A stretch of DNA of 64,000 bases from Paralithodes platypus. Its lineage: Eukaryota > Arthropoda > Malacostraca > Decapoda > Lithodidae. Positions 33,593-45,928 of this stretch are shown piece by piece. The notes under the pieces were generated by a model that was not told the DNA's origin, ran no database searches, and saw only the letters and a program-made list of their open reading frames with translations. Location of the stretch: positions 12,666,452 through 12,730,451 of the forward strand of contig CM064545.1 in assembly GCA_032716605.1 (NCBI GenBank). Direction: 5' to 3'. The position numbers were made by a program, and so were the translations under genes. The first letter of the stretch is position 1. Every line of letters begins with the position of its first letter.

Positions 33593-34159
33593 TGTCGGGA
33601 ATAGGGTAATGATCCCGACAGGTTTTGGTCCAATAGGACATTTGAATTTGGCGGTATCGTATCGCTTGTACGATTTCGGCTGGTTCTTTGTGTATTGTAG
33701 TTTATTCTTAAGTTAGGTTAAATATTAACTGTAATGTATAAATATCTACATCAGCTCTAGATGTATTATGAAACCAAGTTATGGGTTATAATTATTATGA
33801 GCCGGCAGCCATATGTAATTTCGCGAAGCGATCGGAAGCCGGCCCTTCAGTCTCTCAATCAACACCGTACAGCCAACATCTCCTCCCCCGGCTCTGACTC
33901 AACCCACAGTTCACCATGTGCTACAACTACTAATAATATTAACAACAGTCCTACATCACCAGTCCTCTAAGCTAAGTTCATTGTATCGATATTGTATTAT
34001 GTGAACATTCCTATATGTCATGCAATTGAACTAGCCGCGTGTGGGGGACTCGATTACACCTATCAACGACTACGTCGTTGGTAATTATAATATAACTATT
34101 TGTTGGGATATTTCATGTACCAGTGATATGTAATTTAACCTTTATCTAAATTCCCGATA
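33593..34159 (+). repeat. 3' LTR of BEL-1
   Basis: 567 bp, same ends as the 5' copy; preceded by GTGGCGGGCAATA, a possible polypurine-type priming site. Confidence 0.95.
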
Positions 34160-34706
34160 GTCGTAATATTATAAAAGCAGTACGATATTTACCGCTAGAT
34201 ATCCGCTACAAACTTAGCAGTACCCGCTAACTATAGATTCATAGCGTAAAGACGATGACGTGTCTGAAGAGACGCCTCGTGTTAGAGCACATTTATACAT
34301 CGTCCAAGCAACATCTCCACTCTCAGTTCGCCGCGATCCTGGTTCCGGCTTTCATTCATCTCTCATCATTATAAACTTCATCTGACTTACTGACAGACAG
34401 ACAAGCTAAGCCATTATCATGATTTAAGCCTCCTCAATATTATTTAACCTATTCCCTTTATAGTTCAAGTGCGCACCTCGTGGCCACTTCGGTGTACCCT
34501 TGAAGTAAACAATCTCCCAATAGTGTTCCTGAGGTAGCCATTTGTCTACCAACATTCAAGCTCATACAAGATCTATCTACAGCACGACTTTTCTGTGGTG
34601 ATTTAAAGTGAGTTACAATCCCGGTATTTGATATACATTTACGATTTATATGTGCGGACCATTTCAGTCTAGGTAAAGTAAACTCAACTTCCTTAAATCC
34701 GTCATA
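34160..34706. other. Unannotated sequence between BEL-1 and a Jockey-like LINE
   Basis: No element recognised. A 120-codon minus ORF (34820-34458) runs into LINE sequence and has no known motif. Confidence 0.4.
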
Positions 34707-36110
34707 AAGGGTGACCGCTTTCAACCCTCCAACTATCGTCCAATTGCTCTCATCTCTTGTATCTCTAAAGTTTTTGAAACTATTCTTGCTTCCAAATTTC
34801 TTAAGCATTTCTCTTCTCATAATCTGCGCTCAGATCGCCAGTATGGCTTCCTTAAGGGTCGCTCTACTGGTGATCTTCTTTCATATCTTACTAACTCTTG
34901 GTCATCCTCCTTTCGGAACTTTGGTGAGTCCTTTTCTATTGCACTAGACATATCATAGGCCTTCGATAGAGTCTGGCACAAATCTTTAATTTCTAAACTA
35001 CCCTCCTTTGGTTTCTATCCCTCCATCTGTGCCTTTGTCTCTAATTTCCTCTCCGTCTATTCCATAGCTGCGGTTGTGGATGGACGGCCATCGCTCACTT
35101 CCTTATCCTATCAACTCTGGTGTTCCTCAGGGCTCTGTTCTATCTCCCATTCTCTTTCTAATTTTCATAAATGATCTTCTCAACTGTACCTCCAGACCCA
35201 TTCATTCATATGCAGACGACTCTACCTTACACTACTCAATTAGTTTTCCAGAATGCACCAGCCAGCAATCCCTCAAGAACTAACATAATGAAGCCATAGA
35301 ACACTTATCAGCTGATCTAACTATTATTTTCAATTGGGGAAGAGAAAACCTTGTTGCCTTTAATGCTTCCAAAACCAAATTTCTCCATTTTACTACCCGT
35401 CCGGAACTCCCTGAGGACTTTCCCTTATACTTCAACAATACAAAAATCAATCCTTCATCTTCTCTCAATATTCTTGGTGTCTCTTTTTCTTCTGCTCTCA
35501 CTTGGAAGGACCATATTACCAGTCTTGCTAAAGCAGCCTCCCAGAAGCTGGGTGCGCTCTACCGCCTCAAGGGGTTCTTTACCCCTGCACAGCTTCTTGC
35601 TCTCTACAGGAGTACGGTGCGTCCTTGTATTAAGTATTGTTCACACCGCACTCTTAGACAAAATAGAAAGGAAGGCGTTCTGTATCATTAACTCCACTCA
35701 CCAACTCTCTGCAATCTCTCTTTCTCCGCCGCAATGTTGCATCTCTCTCGCTATTCTATCGCTACTATAATAATCAGTGTTCCTCAGAGCTCTCCCAGTG
35801 TATACCACCTCCTCTACATAGGGCACGTTTTACCCATCTGGCAACACAGTCCCACCCCTACTCTGTGCAACTCTCCAACCCAAGAGTGAAACGTTACTCT
35901 CAGACTTTCTTTTATTCAACAGCTGAGCTCTGGAACTCTCCCAGAATTGGTCTTTCCCTCTTCCTATGAATTAAATTGCTTCAAGATCCGTGTGTCCAGG
36001 CATTTTGGCTCGAACGTCCCTTGATTTTGGCTCTGTCACTCTTTCAACTCTGGGGGAGCCACTCACTACAGGCAGTTCTGCCTTTTGCCTCCCTCACTCA
36101 CATAGAAAAC
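34707..36110 (+). pseudogene. Jockey-like LINE, 5'-truncated, frameshifted
   Basis: Starts abruptly at GGTGACCGCTTTCAACCC, inside the RT. Segments in different frames: SDRQYGFLKGRSTGDLLSY, AFDRVWHKSLISKLPSFGFY (after a stop), INSGVPQGSVLSPILFLIF, HSYADDSTLHYSISF (35074-35283), NILGVSFSSALTWKDHI and LLALYRSTVRPCIKYCSH. The 3' end reaches about 36110 with CACATAGAAAACAAAAG. The same family as the copies at 17040, 22806 and 24590. At least three frame breaks make it inactive. Confidence 0.85.
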
Positions 36111-36678
36111 AAAAGAATTATAGACACTGACTATGTGCTGCATAGCTATGATATTAGGTATTAGACAATCTCCCTGTCATATTAATATTTAACCAACCAA
36201 TTTAGCCTAACCTAGTAGGTGTGGTGTAGTAATTTTGCTTCTTATTAACTGGTAATACAGTCGGCCCTCGGGTAACGCGGGTATATCGTACCAGCCCCAG
36301 GGAGCGTTACGCAAACACGCGTTACATAAAGCAAAGGTTATATGGGAAAAATTCAGTTTGTTCTGGCCACTTCCCTTAAGTCCCCTTTTTGACCCATTTA
36401 CCAACCGATAACCTAACAAAGTATGGATCACACATTAGTCACACACAACCTAACACTATTTTACAGAACATGTGTATGAAATCTTGCATATTAATAAATG
36501 AAAGGTAACAATAAGAACCCCGTACTGTACTGTACCTTGTTTAGTGGTGATTTAGTGCGTAGCCCCTCTCTCTCTCTCTCTCTCGCCCGCCCCCTCCCCC
36601 TCCTATAGGAGGGGTCACTAGACCTGTTGTTGCTTGATTTCCTTTGTACTCCCCTCCCCCACGACACCACAATTGACA

Positions 36679-39052
36679 TCACTGAGAGGATGTTGAAGGC
36701 CTCCCCAGATCCTGACGATGCTCGTCGTCATCGCCAAACCCCGAGAAGAGGGGCATAGCATCGTCCACATCAATGTCTGAAGCAAGGGAGTCGTCCGAAT
36801 CGCCGGCTTCATCGCCCTGTTGGTGTTCTTGTTCCTGTTGCTGCTGGCGGACACGAAAGAATTCTGTGATGCGTAACTGTTGGCGAACATTGACACGCTC
36901 GGTGAACATCTCGGAGTAGGCTCTTAGAAGAGTTGAAAGTTGTGAAAATGTTGCTGCAGCCCTATCTTTATTAGGATCTTTGTTTTGGATACGATCTGCC
37001 AAGCGGTCAGCCAATTCGATGATCTCCCTTAAATCTTAAATGATAGGCTCTCCTTCAGGCCCTTCTTTTTGGACAGGTACTTCTTCTGCTAGCTCATCAT
37101 CTAATTCCTGCAGTAACTCCTCGGGATCAAGGTCAGGTGGTACAATCATTTCTCGAACGTCCTCGTTAACTTCTTGCAAACCTGCAACGTTGCGAGCTGC
37201 TGCTACTGCCTGGCCAACCGCCGCTTCTACTGTCTGTCGCTCACCTGGCAGGTCTAACTTGTGGCCAGGTAACCCCTCCAAAATGTTCTGCCAGGCGTGG
37301 TGGATAGTGGGGTGGTTTATTTCATTCCAACTTTCCACAATAAAGTCAATGCCATTCTTAATGTGGAACTTTTTCCAAAATTGGAAGACCGGGATTATTG
37401 CAGGATCCTCAGGGGCAGGGACAGGTTCAGGGTCATCTGGATCTGCAACCTGTGGAGAGGTCGGTGGAGAGTCGAGGTCAGACAACTGATCAATCTCTTC
37501 GTGGGTGTCTGTTGCAGAGTCCAACATTACAAAGGTCGTGGTAGCATAGCTGGCTTTTAGGTTGGCGATGATCTCTTGGTCTAGGGGTTGCAGAAGAGAC
37601 TTCGTATTGGGAGGCATGAACATGACTTTTATTGCAGGGTGTCGGTCGACTAGCAGGCGAGAATGGCCAGGAGCATTGTCGAGAAGAAACAGGATCTTAA
37701 AGGCTAGATTTTTTCGGCGACAGAACTGTTATAGGCCAGGTACTAGGCACTTGTCGAACCACTCAAGACTTAGGGCAGCCGACATCCAAGCTTTCTTGTT
37801 AGACATCCAGTGGACATTCAGCCAGGACATATCATGGTTCCTGTAGGGGCGAGGCTTCTTTGCACGGTGGATCACTAGGGGTTTTAATTTACAGGACCCT
37901 AAGGCATTGCATGTTAATAGCAATGTCACTTTGTCCCTTGCAACCTTAAAGCCCTTGGCACTCTTCTGTTTCTTATGGATATAGCTATGCTTAGGCATAG
38001 ACTTCCAAAAAAAGCCAGTCTCATCAGCGTTAAGAATCTGGTCTGCCGTATATCCCCCTTCTTCTATAATTTGGCATAAATAGGTAGGGAATTGATTTGC
38101 TGCTGCTGTATCTCCACTGGCTGCCTCGCCTGTTATTCTCACATTCTTCAGTTGCTGACGCTTAACACCTTACGAGCGGCCTATGCGGTTTATTTATGTG
38201 TACCGCACAGCGGGGTGTTTTTAGCCAAAATAGGGCTGTTTACGTGATCATTTTCATGCCTAAATAAGACCCAGAACGTAAAACAAGTACCTATCCCTGA
38301 AAGGGCATAAACAGAGCTTTCGAATGACACCATAACGATCCTTGTATGATGGATAGTTTTCTTGCAATAACCGTGCAACGCGAGTGCAAAAAGCAGGTAA
38401 TTCGGTACTTTCGGTACATAATTGAGTATGTAGCGAGTGAGAGAGGGAGGAGGGAGCTGAGATTTGTGTCAGTAGGTTCGCCGCGGTGGTCTGGAGCAGT
38501 CATACGCTCGCTAGTCTCCTGCCACCACTTGTCTCTCTCTCTCAGCCACATTACGTGCTGAAATTGCCACTCGAGTTATGTCGAGCGCCGCCACATAGTC
38601 CAGCTTTATTTAACTCGACTTAAGTGGTGGGCCGCTTTTTAAGGGTTAAGGAATGACCAAAGCCAGCCATGGGAAGCTTGGAAAGGTTGAGGGTGATGCT
38701 CGTTTAACTTGGTGGCCACTTGTTGATATAAAAGTTTAGCCTTCTGACGAATAGCCTTGCCATCGAGTGGTAACCCATTCCTACTTTGCCAATCTATATA
38801 TCTGCCCACAAGTTTCTCTGTAGTCTTGAGCACAGGGTTAGCAACTTTGAAGGCATGCAGGCTAGCTTGGCCATGGTGTCCCTTCAAAACTTTGCGGATC
38901 TTCTCTCTATCCTTGAAGATGGTTCTAATAGTAGACTCGTTGACCCCATATGTATGAGCAATATGAGCCTTCTTTGCTCCACCTTCCACCTTCTTCACTA
39001 TCTCCAGCTTTTCAGCATATGTAAACTTCCGACGCTTGGTGGGGGGAGGCAT
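36679..39052 (-). pseudogene. Tigger-like (CENP-B/Jerky type) transposase, split by a MITE
   Basis: The ATG at 39052 begins MPPPTKRRKFTYAEKLEIVK, the first helix-turn-helix of CENP-B-like transposases (GVNESTIRTIF). A second DNA-binding domain follows (HAFKVANPVLKTTEKLV, HGWLWSF) and is broken at 38649 by the MITE. Downstream of it, in the frame expected after removing 484 bp, lies the catalytic domain: LNADETGFFWKSMP (first Asp), FLLDNAPGHSRLLVDR (second Asp) and FMPPNTKSLLQPLDQEII (third Asp). The acidic C-terminus reaches 36679. There are two in-frame stops (37729-37731 and 37036-37038). It would cut and paste the element, but this copy is inactive. Confidence 0.9.
38166..38645 (-). mobile_element. 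TTAA MITE, 480-bp family, copy F, inside Tigger transposase
   Basis: TTAA at 38162-38165 and 38646-38649. Exactly 480 bp, almost identical to copy E, differing mainly near its right end (GGTGGGCCGCTTTTTAAGGG). Confidence 0.92.
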
Positions 39053-40072
39053 GGTTGTGGCGAAACTAGCGAAAACAGAGACTTTTTGCACGGACACTGG
39101 TAATCACGGGTAAACGCGGCAGCACACTGACTGGCGGGAAACGAGACGCACCGAGCACACCCGAGTCTGACGTCACCGGCCGAGAGATGTCGACCAGCCG
39201 CCATCCGCCATGAGCGCTACATACACAAAACCGTGTTAGATGCTGACTCGGCACATTTGGGGTACCCGTATTAGAGCAAAAACGCGGAACCTAAATGCGC
39301 GTTACCCGAGGGCCAACTGTATATATATTATATCAGGGTTTTTACCATGTTTGTATATTGGTTATAGTGAGTTCTTTCAAGACTGGGGAATTCAGAGTCA
39401 TACAGTACATGCACTATACAACATGAAAATAGTATTCTAACATGAACGCGGATCTGGATGGAGCTCAGGTATAACAAATAATATTAGCTGTCCTCTTACA
39501 CAATACATAATAATAAATGTTTTCTCGAAATCTGAAGAGGCGGATAATACCCGTATACTGTATAAGTACAATATTCTCCTACAATGATAATTATATACAA
39601 TGGACGAGGATTTACACCGAGTCTATTATTGGACTCTAACTTTTATAGGGCACCTGGTGCAATGGTGTGTGTTAGGCAGAGTCAATTTATGGATTCTAAC
39701 TTTTATACACTTGATGAAAATTAGGCAGAGTCAATCTATTGGGACTAACTTTTATAAGGCACCTTACGCACTGGTGTAATTTAGGCAGAGTCAATATTTG
39801 ACGACTAACTTTTATAAGATACCTCGTCACTGGTATCGACTTAGTTCCGATTTATAATACCGCTCCAGAATTAACACTTGGAGTCAAAGTTGAGGTAACA
39901 GCTTGCAGTCATCTGGTCTCCGTTGGGCCGTCCTAGGTGGCCTGTCGTGTGAATCAGTTGCTTAGTTACAGATGGAGTAATGGGTAGGAGATCTTAAATA
40001 AGCTTCCTCAGTATTAGGACACTGGGTACCTTATCGGACTAACCCGAGTAGTTTTTAGCTACTCGACTATCC

Positions 40073-40578
40073 TATCTATCTATCTATCTATTGCCCGACG
40101 CCGTGATCCCCGAAGGGGTTGCCACGAACGAACCGCCCCCATGCACCTCTGTCCCCAGTCAGTCGACGCCCCTCCCCCCAACCAGCACCGCCTTCGTTCA
40201 TATACTTCCTCACTCCATCCTTCCACCTCTCTTACGGTCTACCTCTCCCTATCTGTCCCTCCACCTCGCTCTCGTACACCCTCGTAGTCATTCTCTCGCT
40301 TTCCATACGTTCCATATGGCCAAACCATCTCAAGTTGTTCCTTTTCACACTTTCCAGCACATCTACCTCCACACCACACCTCCTTCTTACTTCCTCATTA
40401 GTCTGTCTATCCCTCCATGTAACTCCGCACGCACTTCTTAAGTAATTAATTTCCACTGCTCTCACTCTTGGTCTGAGTCTCTCAACCAGCGTCCATGCTT
40501 CGCTTCCGTAAGTCAGTGTTGGGATTACCACACTGTCATGCAAGGACTTCTTCACTTCCATACTGACCACCCTATTTC
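40073..40578 (-). pseudogene. LINE 3' fragment (RT C-terminus)
   Basis: Minus-strand frame (about 40570-40232): MEVKKSLHDSVVIPTLTYGS, EAWTLVERLRPRVRAVEINY, GVTWRDRQTNEEVRRRCGVE and RNNLRWFGHMERMESERM, typical of the LINE RT C-terminus. The tail is an ATAG repeat (TCTATCTATCTATC on plus at 40074-40091). Same family as 61432-62470. Confidence 0.8.
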
Positions 40579-40760
40579 TTGGAAGTGAAGAAGTCCATGC
40601 ATGACAGTGTGGTAATCCCGACACTGACTTACGGAAGCGAAGCATGGACGCTGGTTGAGAGACTCAGACCAAGAGTGAGAGCAGTGGAAATTAATTACTT
40701 AGGAAGTGTGTGCGGAGTTACATGGAGCGATAGATAGACTAATGAGGAAGTAAGAAGGAT
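40579..40760 (+). repeat. Inverted duplicate of the same LINE segment (palindrome arm)
   Basis: The plus strand from TGGAAGTGAAGAAGTCC to GAGGAAGTAAGAAGG repeats, in opposite orientation, LINE sequence present at about 40390-40560. The arms of about 180 bp differ at only a handful of positions and are separated by about 20 bp. Confidence 0.85.
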
Positions 40761-41470
40761 CATTGTATTACTCGGTGATGAAGTTCTGTTTAGGTACTCT
40801 TGAATTGGGGTCTTTAATATAATACCTATGTCATGGCACAGTGACAAGATATCGGGGTAACGCAAGTAGATAGTACGGTCATGACCATATACTATTTTCC
40901 TTGACTACCACTGACCTTTGTAACAGGTTCAAAGAACCCAGGGCGGTGTTTAAACCTTTTAATTACTATTACCTTGACATGTCAATAGGCAAAAGTATTA
41001 AGGACTTCCATATACTGAGTGCCGATTAAGGTATCTCGCAGAGCCCTGAACTAGTCGAAGGAACTTTTAGCATGCTAAGCCTCCCACGGTAGTTGTAGTA
41101 TGCGGTTTTAATAAAAAAAAGTCAATTGGGAACATGTCTAAGAGCTAAGACTTCCTTTATTAAAGGTGCATCCTATTAGGGATTTCAATGTTATTCCGAT
41201 ACCATGGTATGTCAATAACAATGATTCCTCAATAGGCTGAAGACTCCTTAGACATGTGGGATATTAGGCATGCCTTTTAATCTCAACGGAATTTTAGAAC
41301 TTATAAAACACTGGCATGTCAATATGTTTATGAAGCCCTAAAATTACTTGTCCTATTCAGTTTTATCCCGGAGAGTGTTAACATTTGCTGGTATGTCCTG
41401 TTCTGGTTGTGTGGGAGTAAAAAGGTCACAAATTCGAGCAGGGGATAATCTAGGGGATTAAGGGGTCCTT

Positions 41471-42290
41471 CTAGAAGCGGCTGGGCAGGTACTTTGCTCC
41501 TTGGGTGGACAAAAGGCGCAAGTGTGTACTCCGGTGGTGGTGATGAGAGTCCTTCTCACTCTGGCTGAACACTATTCTTCTTTTTGGATGTTGCTGGGGG
41601 CCAGGTGATATTTTGATGTCCTTTCTGGGTGTAGGAGAGCATTCTGTTGCAATGGAGGCAACTCCGGCTTCTCTCTTGGTGCTGGGGATGGATAATGGAG
41701 TATTAGAGGTGGCTAGATGTTCCCGCGCACTAATTGGTACACGCGGTATCACTCCGCGGGTATATTTCTCTATAGGGATTCTCTTGCCTTCTATAGGTAC
41801 TCTCTTGTCTTGCTTTGTCCTCTTGCTGTTATTCTTAACCTGCTTCTCCGTGTTCTTATTGTCGTGGGGCAGTTTTGGAATACGGGGCAGAGCGAATATT
41901 CATTGTTGTGTGGTTCTCGTCTGGATTGGTGTTTTCGTTACCATCTCAGTTCTCCCTTTAATGGTGATCAGAATTCGTTTTCCTTGATGGTAGCCAGTTT
42001 GTCCTCGTTGTTCGTCCTTGTTCTCTGATTGTTTATTTCATGGTGTGGTTTCTTTCTCTGCTTTCTTCTTCTCCTCTTTCTTATCTTTGTTGATTTTTCT
42101 GGTGTAGTTGCGAGGGTCTGAGATGTTATGTCTGGTGATTTCCTGGTCTCCGTTGTTTTGGTTATTTATTATCTTTCTTTTTGTTTTGGTATCTTCTTCT
42201 CTTTTCTGTCTTCCCACCTGTTCTGTCTCGGTTTCCTCGGGTGCCTTTCTCTTCTTGTTTAGGGGTGACTTGCATTTCTTCGTTTTTTAG
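41471..42290 (-). pseudogene. Degraded Lys/Glu-rich reading frames of composite repeat copy 2
   Basis: On the minus strand 42290-42040 is open for about 80 codons without a Met and is extremely charged (KRKAPEETETEQVGRQKREE, RKINKDKKEEKKKAEKE). Further on (41752-41471) the frame has VASIATECSPTPRKDI, matching the 7515-7910 copy. This could be a LINE ORF1-type disordered RNA-binding protein in decay, but no domain is diagnostic. Confidence 0.35.
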
Positions 42291-42292
42291 TG

Positions 42293-42312
42293 TATATATA
42301 TATATATATATA

Positions 42313-42362
<50 letters not shown>
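42293..42362. repeat. AT microsatellite
   Basis: TA dinucleotides with one ATATCTATAT interruption. It occupies the same place relative to the composite repeat as 7919-8045. Confidence 0.95.
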
Positions 42363-42365
<3 letters not shown>

Positions 42366-42630
42366 AAAACTAACTTAATTCAAATATAGTATTGTAATGG
42401 AATGTGTTGTAGTCAGTGTTAATAAATCACCACAGCATATACTGTAGACACTCCATAACAAAAAAATATATACATTTGCTGTTTCCCATAGTATTGCATG
42501 AAAATGTCCGTATTCAATCTCCTATCGTGTAAGAAACTCAATAGTGGATGCTTCAGAAATTATAGAACAAGATGATAAGACATTAGTAATGAAGCTTCGA
42601 GAGGTCGAGTTGCGCCGCTACTCAAGAAAA

Positions 42631-43610
42631 CCTATGTACTGTATGTAGAGCCGGTTACCAACAAACCTATGTACTGTATGTAGAGCCGGTTACCAACAAA
42701 CCTATGTACTGTATGTAGAGCCGGTTACCAACAAACCTATGTACTGTATGTAGAGCCGGTTACCAACAAACCTATGTACTGTATGTAGAGCCGGTTACCA
42801 ACAAACCTATGTACTGTATGTAGAGCCGGTTACCAACAAACCTATGTACTGTATGTAGAGCCGGTTACCAACAAACCTATGTACTGTATGTAGAGCCGGT
42901 TACCAACAAACCTATGTACTGTATGTAGAGCCGGTTACCAACAAACCTATGTACTGTATGTAGAGCCGGTTACCAACAAACCTATGTACTGTATGTAGAG
43001 CCGGTTACCAACAAACCTATGTACTGTATGTAGAGCCGGTTACCAACAAACCTATGTACTGTATGTAGAGCCGGTTACCAACAAACCTATGTACTGTATG
43101 TAGAGCCGGTTACCAACAAACCTATGTACTGTATGTAGAGCCGGTTACCAACAAACCTATGTACTGTATGTAGAGCCGGTTACCAACAAACCTATGTACT
43201 GTATGTAGAGCCGGTTACCAACAAACCTATGTACTGTATGTAGAGCCGGTTACCAACAAACCTATGTACTGTATGTAGAGCCGGTTACCAACAAACCTAT
43301 GTACTGTATGTAGAGCCGGTTACCAACAAACCTATGTACTGTATGTAGAGCCGGTTACCAACAAACCTATGTACTGTATGTAGAGCCGGTTACCAACAAA
43401 CCTATGTACTGTATGTAGAGCCGGTTACCAACAAACCTATGTACTGTATGTAGAGCCGGTTACCAACAAACCTATGTACTGTATGTAGAGCTGGTTACCA
43501 ACAAACCTATGTACTGTATGTAGAGCCAGTTACCAACAAACCTATGTACTGTATGTAGAGCCGGTTACCAACAAACCTATGTACTGTATGTAGAGCCGGT
43601 TACCAACAAA
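42631..43610. repeat. 35-bp minisatellite, 28 nearly identical copies
   Basis: Unit CCTATGTACTGTATGTAGAG followed by CCGGTTACCAACAAA. I see only two variant units (AGCTGGTT near 43490 and AGCCAGTT near 43527). The near-complete homogeneity implies very recent amplification. Confidence 0.98.
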
Positions 43611-43612
43611 AA

Positions 43613-44045
43613 ATATGTCTGATTAATCATCTCCATCATTATTTGGAGTCAAATCTCCAGATTTAATTGGTTTGAACGATCAACTAAAAGCTATGGAGAG
43701 GGAGGCTTGAAGCATAAAACACAATAAACCAATCCAATCCTACATTTGTTTACATTAGGATTCCCAAGTCTTATTAATTTGAAAAAGTTTAACGTACAGA
43801 AAATACGCTACATTACCGTAAAACTATCAATCTTCCAAAATTATCCTCGTATATCGTTATTTATTCACTCTATTTATGACTGTCGTCAAAAAAATATTTC
43901 CCCGGTACCCTTACCTTTATTAACCACAGGAGTTTTGGGTAAATTATAAGTTTTTCATACATAATGTTCAAAGGTGAATATGTTTTTTTGTTTTTAAATT
44001 TGCCTGGAGGTAGTAGGGCACTGCAATATTATCCGACACAAAGTA
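43613..44045. other. Unannotated sequence
   Basis: A 67-codon ORF (43746-43949) has no recognisable motif. Nothing else seen. Confidence 0.5.
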
Positions 44046-44725
44046 CAGTCAGAAACCGCAGTTTCTGAGACACCTGGATAGGGCCCTGACATTGGGAGCG
44101 TATTGTTTCTGGACGACAGCTCACTTTAATTATCACAAGGTCGCACACGTACGAACACACGTTTCGAACCAATAGATGCTTCACTCAGTCTGCCATGTGA
44201 AATCTGTGTGGTTACGCTACGATACGATTCATACTACATAATCTGATATATAAACTACAAAAATACCATTGTATGTTATTCCCTCCTGTATCTACATAAA
44301 ACACGGATAGCTATTAAAGAATTAAGACTGTAAAGAAACCGTACCAAACCGCAGTAAATGGACAGGCTTTCGTTGTGTGTGTGTGTGTGTGTGTGTGTGA
44401 TACATCAGACGTCATCCATAGTACTTACTATTAAACACATACCAGTACTCGCATATAATTCATCCATTTTTTGATCATGCTATTAACCTTGCTGTACTGT
44501 ATAAACATTGCAATATATCAGATACTGTAATACTAACATCGAAAAGGTATCTATAGCCATTGCTAAACGTAATATCACGATGCAATGCTTATATAGTCTT
44601 TACCCTTTAGAGTGGAATATACAAATTTTACTAAATTAATATCGAATATATAAACCTATCAGCGTCCGAAGCTTAACATAGTGTGGTATTACATATAATA
44701 TAATACGGTACATATATACATAATA

Positions 44726-45512
44726 TATATCGTGTAAATACGATAGGCTATGACTCTTTTGTGATCCCGTATGTCTCTGTGACGTCACGGTCGTTCCCGC
44801 TGCACGGCGTAGGACGAGTAGATCGTATATTATAAAATTGTAAGTAAGTTAAGATTGTAAAGGCCTAATATGCTATTAAGCAATATTGACATGGTCTTAT
44901 GTAGTATATATGAATTTATCGTATATATTAATATAATTTATCGTATAGAGCAACCTAGATGCGGTATGATAATTTAGGCTCCTGGCGTTTGCCATGGCAG
45001 CAAAGTGTGCCTCTGAGGAATACGGCTCAGAGCCTTCACGAACACCGATCAGTTAACATCTAATTTCCGCCCTCAGTTGATCGAGCTTTTGTGCCTCTAA
45101 TCACAATACACTGACAGCAATACATACAGCTACACCATCACGACGCTCTTATCGACGCCATGACTGACCGAAAGATAAGCATAGTATTCATGTTCATTCC
45201 CATATAATCATTTGTTCTTTCTTTCACTTGACTCGAGCCTCAAGGCCGAAGTCTTGTTTCCCCATTGTCCGCCATATTGGGTAAACGTTCTATGTTTCGT
45301 TGCCACGTGGAACTATTGGCGAGTTAATTCCTGGCTAATATTAACCCTTATAACCTTACCCTATATAAAAATTATTATGTGAGACCTTTGGATATAAATT
45401 AGCTTGTTTCAGATTAAATTAAATTTAGATACGGAGTAATTTTAATTTAGATTGATTTTATTTAAATCATTATAGCTTAGTAATAATTAATTTCCATTGA
45501 TAGTTTACCACA
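44726..45512 (+). repeat. 5' LTR of BEL-2 with CRE-like palindrome
   Basis: Ends AGTTTACCACA. Contains the perfect CRE palindrome TGACGTCA (44780-44787), also kept in the 3' LTR (52189-52196), a candidate activator site near the LTR start. Confidence 0.9.
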
Positions 45513-45928
45513 TTGGTGCCCAGACCTCGGGAATTAGCTACCAGTAAGGGATTTTTAAGGCAATGAGCAAGGGGACATATAACAGATTAACAGGATGCAG
45601 GTACATCTCTATGATAATCTGGTAGGACTAGCCAAGCGGTGGTTAGAGCAGGAATGCAGAGTCGCATCGTTGCACCTGCCTAAGTCCTGCATCCCACCCA
45701 TCATCTTCCCCCAATAATTTTATTTTTCATTTCAGACTTCCTGTGACATATGACCTGACCTAAAAAAAAATCTTGTTCAATATGACCCTTTAGTAGGTGT
45801 TGCTATTTTGTGTGCAATTTTTTCCTCATAACATAGAAGTCTGCCGGTCGGCGTCTCTTAACTAGGCTACTATTTTGCCCTTGTATTTGTAACATTTTAG
45901 ATAGATAGCCTACAGGCTTACATGCAAA

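Larger units (their letters stand above)
26818..34159 (+). mobile_element. BEL/Pao LTR retrotransposon, nearly complete (BEL-1)
   Basis: Two LTRs of 567 bp (26818-27384 and 33593-34159) frame a leader and a single gag-pro-RT-RNaseH-integrase reading frame. I count about 13 differences between the LTRs, roughly 97.7% identity, which suggests recent insertion. Only two lesions break the polyprotein: a TAG at 30294-30296 and a 1-nt frameshift near 31645-31655. Domain order (gag, aspartic protease, RT, RNase H, integrase) is that of BEL/Pao. I see no convincing 5-bp target duplication. Confidence 0.95.
36258..39319 (-). mobile_element. pogo/Tigger-like DNA transposon with intact TIRs and TA duplication
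   Basis: Left end CAGTCGGCCCTCGGGTAACG, right end (reverse-complemented) CAGTTGGCCCTCGGGTAACG, both flanked by TA (36256-36257 and 39320-39321). These termini and the TA target are those of the pogo/Tigger branch of Tc1/mariner. The 3062-bp element codes a transposase on the minus strand and contains a 480-bp TTAA MITE at 38166-38645, so its original length was about 2.58 kb. Confidence 0.92.
39322..41470. repeat. Composite degenerate repeat, copy 2, with LINE insertion
   Basis: Related to 5934-6986. Includes about four tandem copies of a roughly 62-bp unit at 39605-39845 (GGCAGAGTCAAT ... CTAACTTTTATA ... CACTGGT). The landmark GGGCCGTCCTAGGTGGCCTG lies at 39927. Degenerate units at 40780-41400 include CTCTTGAATTGGGGTCTTTAA and CCACTGACCTTTGTAA. 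A LINE with inverted duplication occupies 40073-40760. Confidence 0.5.

Noticed and set aside
37040..37489. Plus-strand 149-codon ORF
   Set aside because: Shadow of the acidic C-terminal part of the Tigger transposase on the minus strand.
42631..43610. Possible CRISPR-like array (35-bp regular repeats)
   Set aside because: There are no unique spacers; the unit is directly tandem and the context is eukaryotic.
45342..45365. TTAACCCTTATAACC in the BEL-2 LTR as another TTAA MITE end
   Set aside because: It is part of both LTR copies and no partner end with TTAA was found nearby.
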